Below, in pieces: positions 9,095 through 17,873 of a stretch of 64,000 bases of DNA (positions are counted from its first letter, which is position 1; each line of letters opens with the position of its first letter). The stretch covers positions 1,488,001-1,552,000 of the forward strand of contig CAWASG010000001.1 in the NCBI GenBank assembly GCA_963784615.1, given 5' to 3'. The translations under genes were made by a program, and so were the position numbers. The notes beneath the pieces are model-generated. The model ran no database searches and was not told where the DNA came from. It was given only the letters and a program-made list of their open reading frames with translations. The DNA comes from UBA11403 sp963784615 (lineage in GTDB: Bacteria > Pseudomonadota > Gammaproteobacteria > Legionellales > Legionellaceae).

Positions 9095-9384
9095 GAGCGC
9101 GCTCACACTATTATTTCTCCAGCCCATAATGCTTTTAAAAAAACATCATAAGATAATATATCAATATCGAAAGCCGATTTTCGATCGGGTAGTATTAGTT
9201 GTAATAGTCGTTTATACATTGAAACTTCCATTTTTCGCTTACTCATCCGAGTAGTCTATATGAAATTATCTTACTAATCCGAAGCGGCATCAAGAAAACT
9301 GAGTTTTATCCCTGCCATTGTTGTAGCTCCAAACACAATATGGTAAAATATAAATCATTTCTTTTTCGCGAGGCTTGAATTTAA
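9095..9384. other. Gene-free AT-rich stretch
   Basis: Contains a short open frame (9069-9254) without a ribosome binding site or recognisable product, which I do not accept as a gene. The 3' half carries the promoter described at 9321-9349. Confidence 0.5.
9321..9349 (+). promoter_or_regulatory. Candidate sigma-70 promoter for the 9385 gene
   Basis: TTGTAG (9321-9326), 17-bp spacer, TAAAAT (9344-9349), 35 bp before the ATG at 9385. Assigned by eye from consensus match and position only. Confidence 0.45.
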
Positions 9385-10170
9385 ATGAGAACAATATATC
9401 TACCCAGCTCCTCTTCTCCAGAGATCACTCATAGCGTGCCACGATTTCTCACCTTTTTTAGCTATTCAATTTGCCCTGATAACTCGATAAAAAGGGGCCG
9501 CCTTCCGGAGGCGTTGGCAGATGAGGCTCAGTCAATACGTAATATATTGGATACTGAGGTCACTACAAACCCTGAGAACGTATCAGCCTGCAGGATCAAA
9601 AATGATCGTATTATAGCCACTATGCTTGATCGCTTCCATGAGGGACTTAAGGAATCGCGTACTCTTCGCTATGATTATCTACCGCCAGACGATCCGACAA
9701 TATTTGCGTATGCACTAGCAGCGACAAGAAAAGGTCCGTTGGGGGCACCTGGTTCACTCCTTAATCCTAGGCTAGAATCAAGAAGGCATGAGATAGTCGA
9801 TATAGTTGACATTGCAATAGCAATCATTACGTACGAAGTCAGATTCAAACCAAGCTTATTCGGCAGTTATTTACTCACAATGCTCCCTGCAATGCTTTTT
9901 TCATTAATATGTATATCACAATTTGCCACGCCAGTTATCATTTTCAGTTTGATCACTATAGCCGCGGTTGTCCTTTATGGCTTGTGTGAATGGTTGTATG
10001 TCAATCATTTCGATCTGTTAGATGTAATAGCTGAAAATATTAGACAAACGACCACTCTTACAGCGGATGATGCGGTTAATGGTTTCGTCGTTAGCCCCTT
10101 CGGGCGGCCGTCTTTAACTTCAGAAGCACAAGAAAATTTGCAATCTGATGTCGCGGCAATCACGCCCTAA
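9385..10170 (+). CDS. Orphan protein with two membrane helices
   Basis: A 261-residue protein that I do not recognise. A hydrophilic N-terminal region (about 1-150) is followed by two adjacent hydrophobic helices (about 157-178 and 181-203, 'SYLLTMLPAMLFSLICI' and 'VIIFSLITIAAVVLYGLC') and a hydrophilic tail. There is no signal peptide, and Cys is sparse. Two clustered membrane helices with a large cytosolic head are common in Legionellales orphan proteins and in some secreted effectors, but nothing here shows secretion. The ATG is weakly supported by GAGG about 11 nt upstream. It is followed by a small GC hairpin (10174-10190) and a palindromic repeat. Confidence 0.6.
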   Translation: MRTIYLPSSSSPEITHSVPRFLTFFSYSICPDNSIKRGRLPEALADEAQSIRNILDTEVTTNPENVSACRIKNDRIIATMLDRFHEGLKESRTLRYDYLPPDDPTIFAYALAATRKGPLGAPGSLLNPRLESRRHEIVDIVDIAIAIITYEVRFKPSLFGSYLLTMLPAMLFSLICISQFATPVIIFSLITIAAVVLYGLCEWLYVNHFDLLDVIAENIRQTTTLTADDAVNGFVVSPFGRPSLTSEAQENLQSDVAAITP

Positions 10171-10221
10171 AAGAGGCGTTGAGGCGACGCCCCCGCCGCT
10201 CAGTGCGCAAACGGTGGATGT

Positions 10222-10236
10222 ACGATGACTGAGGCC
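10222..10236. repeat. Half-copy of the ACGATGACTGAGGCC arm
   Basis: Fifteen bases identical to part of the 21-bp inverted arms that bracket the composite repeat at 37548-37820. Only one arm is present here. Confidence 0.5.
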
Positions 10237-10256
10237 GGAAAAAATGATTGGTGTGT

Positions 10257-10312
10257 GTAGGTTGGTGTAGGTTGGGTTGAGCGAGAGCGAAGCCCAACCT
10301 ACACCAACCTAC
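10257..10312. repeat. GTAGGTTGGG-family palindromic repeat, copy 2
   Basis: Inverted repeat with a duplicated arm motif (GTAGGTTGGTGTAGGTTGGG and complement) around a short AGCGAGAGCG-containing loop. A further GTCAACCTACAC tail runs into the stop codon of sucB (10319-10321), so the repeat family supplies the end of that gene. Confidence 0.85.
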
Positions 10313-10318
10313 GTCAAC

Positions 10319-11518
10319 CTACACGCCCAGTAGTAGGCGTGATGGGTCTTCTAATAACTCTTTTACGCTGACCAGGAACTGCACTGAATCTTTTCCGTCG
10401 ATTAAGCGATGGTCATAGGACAATGCAAGATACATCATCGGGCGAATGACCACTTGGCCATTTTCTGCCATGGGTCGCTCTTGGATTTTGTGCATGCCTA
10501 AGATGCCTGTTTGCGGTGGGTTGATAATAGGCGTTGCGAGTAAGGATCCAAAAACCCCGCCGTTTGTGATAGTAAACGTACCACCTTGCATTTCTTCTAT
10601 GGTTAATTTTCCTTGGCGTGCGCGAGCAGCAAAATCACCGATTTTTTGCTCAATTTCAGCCATGGTTAACTGATCAGCATCGCGAATCACTGGGACGACC
10701 AGGCCGCGTTCAGTTGATACTGCTATACCAATATCATAAAAGCCGTGGTAAACGATATCTTGACCATCGACTGATGCATTCACTGCAGGGAAGCGTTTCA
10801 AAGACTCAACAACTGCTTTGGTGAAAAAGGACATAAAGCCTAATTTAACACCGTGTTTCTTCTCAAACGTGTCTTTATACTGTGCACGCAAGTCCATGAC
10901 CGCTTTCAAATTCACTTCGTTAAACGTCGTCAACATGGCGGCATTATGTTGTGCTTCTAATAAACGCTCAGCGACTTTTGCCCGTAAACGCGACATCGGA
11001 ACACGGCGTTCTTCACGTGGGCCAGCTGGCGCTTGTACTTGTGTTGATGTGCTCACAGTTAGCGCGGCCGATTTTGATTGTGCGCGATGGCTTTCAATAA
11101 AGGCGAGTACATCTTCTTTGGTAATTCGCCCGTCTTTACCTGTGCCGGTGATGACATTTGTTTGCAAATCGTTTTCAGCCAGTAATCTTCGAACCGCAGG
11201 GCTCGCGACTTTATCTTCAGACTCGGCAGTCGGCGCATTTGCCTCTTTGGTCTCTTCTTTAACCGGTGCGGCAACGGCACCTTGCGAAATTTTAGCTAAC
11301 AATTGACCTGACAACACCGTATCACCGGTTTTAAACATCGCTTCTTGTAAAATGCCATCCGCGGGTGCTGGCACTTCAAGCACGACTTTATCGGTTTCCA
11401 AATCAACAATATTTTCATCCCGAGTCACTTTATCACCCGGTTTTTTGTGCCACGTGGCGATCGTCGCATCGGCGACTGATTCCGGTAAAGCAGGTACTTT
11501 GACTTCGATTAGGCTCAT
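10319..11518 (-). CDS. sucB: 2-oxoglutarate dehydrogenase E2, dihydrolipoamide succinyltransferase
   Basis: A 399-residue E2 core of the 2-oxoglutarate dehydrogenase complex. Domains in order: lipoyl domain (1-75) with the lipoylated lysine in 'ETDKVVLEV', a short Ala/Glu-rich linker, the E1/E3-binding domain (about 103-140, 'SPAVRRLLAENDL'), a second linker and the catalytic domain ending 'SYDHRLIDGKDSVQFL' with the acyltransferase His and Asp. Only one lipoyl domain is present, as in E. coli. It follows sucA after 21 bp. The stop codon lies in a palindromic repeat, but the C-terminus ('EDPSRLLLGV') is of normal length. Confidence 0.97.
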   Translation of the reverse strand: MSLIEVKVPALPESVADATIATWHKKPGDKVTRDENIVDLETDKVVLEVPAPADGILQEAMFKTGDTVLSGQLLAKISQGAVAAPVKEETKEANAPTAESEDKVASPAVRRLLAENDLQTNVITGTGKDGRITKEDVLAFIESHRAQSKSAALTVSTSTQVQAPAGPREERRVPMSRLRAKVAERLLEAQHNAAMLTTFNEVNLKAVMDLRAQYKDTFEKKHGVKLGFMSFFTKAVVESLKRFPAVNASVDGQDIVYHGFYDIGIAVSTERGLVVPVIRDADQLTMAEIEQKIGDFAARARQGKLTIEEMQGGTFTITNGGVFGSLLATPIINPPQTGILGMHKIQERPMAENGQVVIRPMMYLALSYDHRLIDGKDSVQFLVSVKELLEDPSRLLLGV

Positions 11519-11539
11519 GATTAGACCTTATTTTTTAAG

Positions 11540-14350
11540 TTATTTTACAACACCCAAAGCTTGAGATACCAAAGCTTGTTGTTGTTGTGCATGGAGCGAT
11601 GCGCTGCCTACAGCGGGCGATGCTGCCGAACTCCGCCCCGCATAATGCAACAATTGACCATTAAGTAAGCAATCAACCATGTTATGTTGAGAGGAAAACC
11701 AAACCCCTTGATTTTGAGGTTCTTCCTGACACCAAATGACCTGGTCTGCATTCTTATACTTGGACAATTCTTGCGCCAATGCTTTCTTGGGAAACGGGTA
11801 AAGCTGTTCAATACGAATAATTGCCACATGATTTAATGCATCATCACGGCGCTTTTGTAGCAAATCATAATACACTTTTCCGCAACACAAGACCACACGC
11901 GTCACTTTTTTAGCATCTAGCGCATCAATCTCGGGAATAACGGTGTGAAATTTCCCCTCTGCCAAATCATCTATGGATGAAACCGCTAACTTATGACGTA
12001 ACAGACTTTTCGGGGTCATGACAATCAAGGGTTTACGGAAGTTTCTTATCACTTGTCGGCGCAGTAAATGAAACATTTGTGCGGGGGTTGTTGGTGTGCA
12101 CACTTGCATGTTTTGCTGAGCACACAACTGCATGTACCGTTCTAATCTGGCAGATGAATGTTCCGGCCCCTGCCCTTCATAGCCGTGAGGCAATAACATC
12201 ACCAGACCGCAGAGCCGACCCCATTTTTGTTCGCCAGAACTGATAAACTGATCAATCACCACTTGCGCGCCATTGGCAAAATCGCCAAACTGAGCTTCCC
12301 AAAGCACCATCATGCGTGGCTCGGACGCGGCAAATCCATATTCAAACGCAAGGACCGCTTCTTCAGACAATACTGAGTCGATGACTGAAAAAGACTTGTT
12401 TTTATCCTTGGCAATACCTTCCAGTGGAACATACACTTGGCCACTCTCAGCATCATGCAAGACGGCGTGACGATGCGCAAATGTGCCACGCCCACAATCT
12501 TGACCAGACAAGCGAACGCCATGCCCTTCTTCTAGCAATGTTGCATAAGCCATGATTTCAGCATAACCCCAGTTCATTTGGAGTTCGCCTGTCGCCATTT
12601 TGGCTCGCTCATCGAGTAAGCGCTTCACTACAGGATGAAGATGAAATCCATCGGGCAATACGGATAATTGTTTTGACAGCGCAAGCAGCATTTTTTTAGA
12701 TACCGCTGTATCTGCAGGCGTGTCCCAGATGGTGTCCATATAAGGCGACCAATCTGTAGATAATTGCCCTGGGTACTTGCCATGAACAACGTCGACAACT
12801 GCACGACCGTTATCGAGTTTTGCACGGTAGCCCTCGATGAGACCATCCACTTCTTTTTGGGTAATCAATCCGTTAGCAATGAGTTGATCGGCGTATTTTT
12901 CTCGCAATGGACGCATTGTTTTAATTTTTGCATACATGGCAGGCTGTGTGACCGATGGCTCATCTGCTTCATTGTGGCCATGACGTCGGTAGCACACCAA
13001 ATCTAAAACCACATCGCGTTTAAAGGTCATGCGATATTCAAAGGCGATTTGCGTTGCAAACATCACGGCCTCTGGATCGTCGCCGTTGACATGAATCACA
13101 GGTGCCTGAACCATTTTGGCAACGTCGGTGCAATACAATGTTGAACGTGAATCTAATGGATTACTCGTGGTAAAGCCAATTTGATTATTCACAACAATAT
13201 GAACCGTACCGCCAGTGCAATAACCACGCGCTTGAGAGAAATTAAACGTTTCCATCACAACGCCTTGCCCGGCGAAGGCTGCGTCACCGTGAATCACAAT
13301 TGGAACGACTTTATTTTTCTGCGCCAGATCTTGGCGTTTACCCAATCTTGAACGAGCAGATCCTTGCACGACAGGCCCAATAATTTCTAAATGGGAGGGG
13401 TTAAATGCCAACACCACATGAACAATGCCGCCGGATTCGGTCTTAATATTGGATGAAAAACCAAGATGGTATTTAACATCGCCGGTGCGTTCTGATTTAA
13501 TTTTACCTTCAAATTCTTGAAAAAGTTGATCAGGCTCTTTACCTAAAACGTTAATCAGCACATTCAACCGTCCGCGATGCGCCATTCCAACCACAAACTC
13601 ATTGACTTGAGCTGCGCCGCCTAGACGAAGCAGTTCTTTCATCATCGGAACCAGGGCATCCCCGCCTTCAAGTGAAAAACGCTTCTGACCAACATAACGC
13701 GTACCCAAATAGCGCTCAAGGCCATCTGCGGCGATTAAATCATCGAGAATTTGTTTTTGCTTCTCAGGCGACAACTCAGGCTTACCACAGACAGATTCGA
13801 GTTTACGCTGTATCCACTCGATTTCATCGCTATGGGCAATATGCATGTATTCAATGCCGATGCTTCCTGAATAGGTATCTCGCAAGGCTTGATAAATTTC
13901 ACTCAGAGGCATCTGCTCTGATTTAAACGTTTTCCCCGCAAAAAATACTTTATTCATATCGTCTTGATGTAGATGATGATATTCAGGATCAAGGCTAGGC
14001 GCTGAAACGCGCTCAAGCATCTCTAACGGATCAAGTTTTGCACCATGATGACCTACGCTACGATATGCATTAATTAAATTCGCGACTTCCGCTTGTTTCA
14101 TATCTGCAGAGGCTGCTGGTTGAGTGAATCGTCTTGAGGCATTACTCAAAAAATACTGCTGGATATCACGGTGAGAAATATCGGTTGCCTGACCGTTTAC
14201 TTGCGGCAGTTTTTGAAAAACATCTCTCCACTCATCAGGAACAGAAGCGGGGTTAGCCAAAAAATCTTCGTATAATCCATCAACGTACGCCATGCTATCG
14301 CCAGATAGATAAGCGCTATCCCATTCTGTTTTAAGGGAACTTGTGGTCAT
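11540..14350 (-). CDS. sucA: 2-oxoglutarate dehydrogenase E1 component
   Basis: A 936-residue thiamine diphosphate-dependent decarboxylase, the E1 of the 2-oxoglutarate dehydrogenase complex. The N-terminal E2-binding region, 'VGMAHRGRLNVLINVLGK' (about 255-272), the ThDP/Mg motif 'GDAAFAGQG...NNQIGF' (about 345-385) and the C-terminal transketolase domain with 'YGFAASEPRMMVLWEAQFGDF' and 'GYEGQGPEHSSARLERY' are all present. The ATG is preceded by GGAGAG. It sits downstream of sdhB across a near-perfect palindrome (14415-14498) and directly upstream of sucB. Confidence 0.97.
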   Translation of the reverse strand: MTTSSLKTEWDSAYLSGDSMAYVDGLYEDFLANPASVPDEWRDVFQKLPQVNGQATDISHRDIQQYFLSNASRRFTQPAASADMKQAEVANLINAYRSVGHHGAKLDPLEMLERVSAPSLDPEYHHLHQDDMNKVFFAGKTFKSEQMPLSEIYQALRDTYSGSIGIEYMHIAHSDEIEWIQRKLESVCGKPELSPEKQKQILDDLIAADGLERYLGTRYVGQKRFSLEGGDALVPMMKELLRLGGAAQVNEFVVGMAHRGRLNVLINVLGKEPDQLFQEFEGKIKSERTGDVKYHLGFSSNIKTESGGIVHVVLAFNPSHLEIIGPVVQGSARSRLGKRQDLAQKNKVVPIVIHGDAAFAGQGVVMETFNFSQARGYCTGGTVHIVVNNQIGFTTSNPLDSRSTLYCTDVAKMVQAPVIHVNGDDPEAVMFATQIAFEYRMTFKRDVVLDLVCYRRHGHNEADEPSVTQPAMYAKIKTMRPLREKYADQLIANGLITQKEVDGLIEGYRAKLDNGRAVVDVVHGKYPGQLSTDWSPYMDTIWDTPADTAVSKKMLLALSKQLSVLPDGFHLHPVVKRLLDERAKMATGELQMNWGYAEIMAYATLLEEGHGVRLSGQDCGRGTFAHRHAVLHDAESGQVYVPLEGIAKDKNKSFSVIDSVLSEEAVLAFEYGFAASEPRMMVLWEAQFGDFANGAQVVIDQFISSGEQKWGRLCGLVMLLPHGYEGQGPEHSSARLERYMQLCAQQNMQVCTPTTPAQMFHLLRRQVIRNFRKPLIVMTPKSLLRHKLAVSSIDDLAEGKFHTVIPEIDALDAKKVTRVVLCCGKVYYDLLQKRRDDALNHVAIIRIEQLYPFPKKALAQELSKYKNADQVIWCQEEPQNQGVWFSSQHNMVDCLLNGQLLHYAGRSSAASPAVGSASLHAQQQQALVSQALGVVK

Positions 14351-14414
14351 TAATCTTCTCTCCGAAATAATACTAAATTACGTGTATCGATTTACCTGGC
14401 GGCGGTAGGTAGGG

Positions 14415-14498
14415 GTAGGTTGGGTTGAGGCTGGTAAGCCGAAGCCCAACAAAACCACCTGTGTTGGGCTTCGGCTTACCAGCCTCAACCCAACCTAC
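14415..14498. repeat. GTAGGTTGGG-family palindromic repeat, copy 3
   Basis: Perfect 36-bp arms (beginning GTAGGTTGGGTTGAGGCTGG) around a 12-bp spacer, lying between sdhB and sucA. If sdhCDAB and sucAB form one transcript, this hairpin sits in the middle and could affect mRNA processing or attenuate read-through. Confidence 0.92.
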
Positions 14499-14517
14499 GC
14501 GCCAACCTACGGCATAA

Positions 14518-15240
14518 TTACGTTTCTTGTCTTAACATCTGTTGTCGAATCTCGCCAATCGCCTGTGTTGGATTCAATCCTTTAGGGCAAACGTTGGCGC
14601 AATTCATAATGCTCCGGCAACGAAACACGCTAAAGGGATCTTGGAGTTTATCCAAGCGATGCTCTGTTGCTGTATCACGACTATCGGCCAGAAATCGACG
14701 CGCTTGAAGTAAACCGGCAGGGCCAACAAATTTTTCCGGATTCCACCAAAATGACGGGCATGAACTGGTACAGCAAGCACACAAGATACATTCATAAAGA
14801 CCATCAAGTTTCGCACGTTCTTCTGGACTCTGTAGCCGCTCCTGTGCCGGAGCAACGGTATCATTTTGTAGATAAGGCTCAATGCGCTCATATTGTTTAT
14901 AAAACTGCGTCATATCCACGACTAAATCACGTATCACTGGAAAACCAGGCAATGGCCGAATCACGATACAGTCAGTTTTCAAATCCGACAGCGTCGTGAT
15001 ACAGGCAAGCCCATTTTTTCCATTGATATTCATCGCGTCCGAACCACACACACCCTCTCGACAGGAACGACGATAAGAGATAGATGGGTCCTGCTCGGCC
15101 TTCAAGCGTTCCAGCAAAGTCAAAAGCATTGGATCAGCTTTCTTCTGAATGACTATCTCATAGTCCTTCATATAGGGTTTTTTATCGACATCTGGATTGT
15201 ATCGATAAATCGATAGCTTCAAATTTCTTGTATCAGCCAT
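14518..15240 (-). CDS. sdhB: Succinate dehydrogenase iron-sulfur subunit
   Basis: A 240-residue electron-transfer subunit of complex II, on the cytoplasmic face of the inner membrane. It carries the three Fe-S cluster signatures: 'SCREGVCGSDAM' (2Fe-2S), 'CILCACCTSSCP' (4Fe-4S) and 'CRSIMNCANVCPKGLNP' (3Fe-4S/4Fe-4S). It is the last gene of the sdhCDAB group, 12 bp after sdhA, with GAGG upstream of its ATG. Confidence 0.97.
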   Translation of the reverse strand: MADTRNLKLSIYRYNPDVDKKPYMKDYEIVIQKKADPMLLTLLERLKAEQDPSISYRRSCREGVCGSDAMNINGKNGLACITTLSDLKTDCIVIRPLPGFPVIRDLVVDMTQFYKQYERIEPYLQNDTVAPAQERLQSPEERAKLDGLYECILCACCTSSCPSFWWNPEKFVGPAGLLQARRFLADSRDTATEHRLDKLQDPFSVFRCRSIMNCANVCPKGLNPTQAIGEIRQQMLRQET

Positions 15241-15252
15241 GGCATGTCCTCA

Positions 15253-17025
15253 TCAATAAACGCGTTCTTTGGGCTCAAAGGGCTTAACAAATTTCGGTGA
15301 AACATTCACCGGACGATAGTCAATCGCATCCTTTTCTTCAAAATAAAGCGTGTGTTTAATCCATTTTTTATCATCACGATCTGGGAAATCTTCACGACTA
15401 TGAGCGCCTCGACTTTCAGTACGTGCAATGGCCGACTGCGCAGTCGCGCAAGCCGTTGCCATCAAATTATCCAGCTCCAGGACACTAACGCGATCGGTAT
15501 TAAATACCTTGCTTTTATCCATCAGCGTTGCTTGACTCAAACGCTCACGCAGTGCATGCAAACGCTTAAGTCCATTTTCCATGATATCGCCTGTACGAAA
15601 CACGCCAAAATCTTCCTGCATCACACGTTGCATTTCATTTTGAATCTCAGCAGGATTTTCACCACCTGTAGAGCCTTCCCAACGCTGATAACGGGTCGTC
15701 GCTTTGATCACATCATCTTCCGTCACATAGCCCATTTCAGGTAATTGATTGGACTGCCATAATTCTTCAACATGCAACCCGGCTGCACGACCAAACACCA
15801 CAAGATCCAGTAACGAATTACCACCCAGTCGATTGGCACCATGAACCGAAACACAAGCGCATTCGCCAACAGCATACAATCCTTGGACCAATGTCTCTTT
15901 CCCTTTGTGTTTCGTAACAACTTGTCCATGCATTGTAGTGGGAATGCCCCCCATGCTGTAATGACAAGTCGGAACGACTGGAATAGGTTCAAAAATCGGA
16001 TCAACACCTGCGAACTTCATCGCGAGCTCACGAATACCCGGCAAGCGAGATTTAATTAAATCAGCGCCAAGATGATCGAGCTTGAGTTTAACATGATCAA
16101 CCCCTTTTGGATCAAAGCCTTTGCCTGCACGTAATTCCAAAGCAATCGCTCTGGCAACAACGTCGCGAGACGCTAAATCTTTCACATGAGGAGCGTATCG
16201 CTCCATAAAGCGTTCGCCGTCCTTATTAATTAAATAACCACCCTCGCCTCGACAACCCTCTGTTACCAGTACGCCAGCGCCAGCTATGCCGGTTGGGTGA
16301 AATTGCCACATTTCCATATCTTGTAGCGGGACCCCTGCGCGCAGAGCCATACCAAAACCGTCACCGGTATTGATCATGGCATTTGTTGTCGATTGAAAAA
16401 TACGCCCAGCGCCTCCGGTGGCTAGAACACACACGCGAGACTGAAAAAACACGACTTCGCCAGTTTCAATACACATTGCCGTGAGACCAGCGATATTTTG
16501 TGCTGAATCCCTGACAAAATCCAAAGCCAGCCACTCACTGAAAATATGTGTTTTTGCTTTCAAATTTTGCTGATAGAGCGTATGTAATAAAGCATGCCCG
16601 GTACGATCGGCCGCAGCGCAAGTACGCGTGGCTTGGCCACCTTCGCCGAAATTTTTAGATTGCCCACCGAATGGCCGCTGATAAATTTTGCCATTATCCA
16701 TGCGGGAAAAAGGTAATCCCATGTGTTCTAATTCATAGACTGCCTCAGGCCCGGTTTTACATAAATATTCGATACAGTCTTGGTCACCAATATAATCAGC
16801 ACCTTTGACGGTATCGTACATATGCCAACGCCAATCATCGTCCTCGGCATTCCCTAGTGCGCAGGTTATTCCGCCTTGAGCAGAAACGGTATGAGATCGT
16901 GTCGGAAACACTTTGGAAATCATAGCCACTTTCAACCCTGAATTGGCAAGCTGAAGTGCTGCTCGCATGCCAGCACCACCTGCGCCAACAATTACGGCAT
17001 CAAATTGATATCGTGCGATCGCCAT
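15253..17025 (-). CDS. sdhA: Succinate dehydrogenase flavoprotein subunit
   Basis: A 590-residue catalytic subunit oxidising succinate to fumarate with covalent FAD. 'VIVGAGGAGMRAALQLA' is the FAD-binding motif, 'RSHTVSAQGGI' contains the flavinylated histidine, 'HPTGIAGAGVLVTEGCRGEG' is the active-site loop and 'SRGAHSREDFPDRDD' the C-terminal family signature. sdhD ends one base upstream, so the genes are tightly packed. Confidence 0.98.
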   Translation of the reverse strand: MAIARYQFDAVIVGAGGAGMRAALQLANSGLKVAMISKVFPTRSHTVSAQGGITCALGNAEDDDWRWHMYDTVKGADYIGDQDCIEYLCKTGPEAVYELEHMGLPFSRMDNGKIYQRPFGGQSKNFGEGGQATRTCAAADRTGHALLHTLYQQNLKAKTHIFSEWLALDFVRDSAQNIAGLTAMCIETGEVVFFQSRVCVLATGGAGRIFQSTTNAMINTGDGFGMALRAGVPLQDMEMWQFHPTGIAGAGVLVTEGCRGEGGYLINKDGERFMERYAPHVKDLASRDVVARAIALELRAGKGFDPKGVDHVKLKLDHLGADLIKSRLPGIRELAMKFAGVDPIFEPIPVVPTCHYSMGGIPTTMHGQVVTKHKGKETLVQGLYAVGECACVSVHGANRLGGNSLLDLVVFGRAAGLHVEELWQSNQLPEMGYVTEDDVIKATTRYQRWEGSTGGENPAEIQNEMQRVMQEDFGVFRTGDIMENGLKRLHALRERLSQATLMDKSKVFNTDRVSVLELDNLMATACATAQSAIARTESRGAHSREDFPDRDDKKWIKHTLYFEEKDAIDYRPVNVSPKFVKPFEPKERVY

Positions 17026-17026
17026 A

Positions 17027-17380
17027 TTATTGCCCCCAAACTATCATTAAACCGTAAACAAACTGCGCCAACAAAAATAGCATAACGGCCAGTTGCAGTG
17101 AAAATCGAATGACTGTGCATTTTAGATAGTCGGTTGTGACTGTCCAAATCCCTATCCAGGCATGCAATGTTAACGAGAACAAGGCGATAATCGTCGCCAC
17201 TTTAAATCCCGTGTTATCAAACAAATCCTGCCATTGGGTAAAGTTCAAATGGCAATGTCCCAACAAATATACAAACAAAAAAAGCGAATACATTAAGAAA
17301 TACAATGCAGTTGCGCGCTGTATCCACCAATCTTTCAAACCATTTCCGGTTAAACTCGTTACATTAGTTACCATATCCAT
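17027..17380 (-). CDS. sdhD: Succinate dehydrogenase membrane anchor subunit D
   Basis: A 117-residue, three-helix membrane anchor of complex II. The start region 'GLKDWWIQRATALYFLMYSLF' and 'LHAWIGIWTVTTDYLK' (with the conserved H/D around the quinone and heme region) are typical. It overlaps the end of sdhC by 13 nt, indicating translational coupling. A second ATG lies two codons downstream. Confidence 0.93.
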   Translation of the reverse strand: MDMVTNVTSLTGNGLKDWWIQRATALYFLMYSLFLFVYLLGHCHLNFTQWQDLFDNTGFKVATIIALFSLTLHAWIGIWTVTTDYLKCTVIRFSLQLAVMLFLLAQFVYGLMIVWGQ

Positions 17381-17742
17381 ATTCCCAGAAAAAGAGTCGA
17401 TATTACGGCCAAGGCAATAACGAGCACCGCGCTTCGCCTGCCAGCCTCCAAGCCCTCACCTATCCCGATATCCATCAACATATGACGAATACCCGCAATC
17501 ACGTGGTAACTCCATGCCGAACCAAATCCCCAAAACACGAGTTTAACCCAGGGATTCGCCATATGCATCCGCAATGCATCAAAGGATTCTTGTGATCTCA
17601 ACGAGTGATCGAGATAACATAACATCACCGGCAGCAGTATGAACATCAGCAGGCCAGACAGTCGATGTAAAATCGAGGCGATCGCCATGGGAGGGTAGCT
17701 CAAACTACCTAAATCAAGATTAACTGGTCTTTTATCGTTCAC
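17368..17742 (-). CDS. sdhC: Succinate dehydrogenase cytochrome b556 subunit C
   Basis: A 124-residue anchor subunit with three membrane helices. 'IASILHRLSGLLMF' is the family signature and 'SYHVIAGIRHMLMD' contains the heme-ligating histidine. The start codon is GTG, chosen because AAGGA lies 8 nt upstream and the N-terminus then reads 'MNDKRPVNLDL', as in relatives. It is the first gene of the sdh operon; a promoter is seen at 17783-17810. Confidence 0.93.
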   Translation of the reverse strand: MNDKRPVNLDLGSLSYPPMAIASILHRLSGLLMFILLPVMLCYLDHSLRSQESFDALRMHMANPWVKLVFWGFGSAWSYHVIAGIRHMLMDIGIGEGLEAGRRSAVLVIALAVISTLFLGIWIW

Positions 17743-17782
17743 TTTTATTATCCTTAGCTTCAGACGTTAAATCCAATACCGA

Positions 17783-17810
17783 AGTATAGCACTCTGTTTT
17801 TTTTCCGCAA
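17783..17810 (-). promoter_or_regulatory. Candidate sigma-70 promoter for sdhCDAB
   Basis: On the minus strand TTGCGG (17810-17805), 16-bp spacer containing an A-tract, TATACT (17788-17783), about 40 bp before the GTG of sdhC. Assigned by consensus only. Confidence 0.5.
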
Positions 17811-17873
17811 AGTTAATGATCAACAATGAATCACTGATTCTGATATTGCGACACCTTCACCAGGCACTGCAAA

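Noticed and set aside
9069..9254. 61-codon plus-strand open frame after the FAD monooxygenase
   Set aside because: Overlaps the end of the FAD gene in another frame, no ribosome binding site, composition of random AT-rich sequence.
10863..10885. TATACTGTGCACGC inside sucB, resembling the intergenic TATACTG sites
   Set aside because: Fully explained by conserved sucB codons; no inverted partner nearby.
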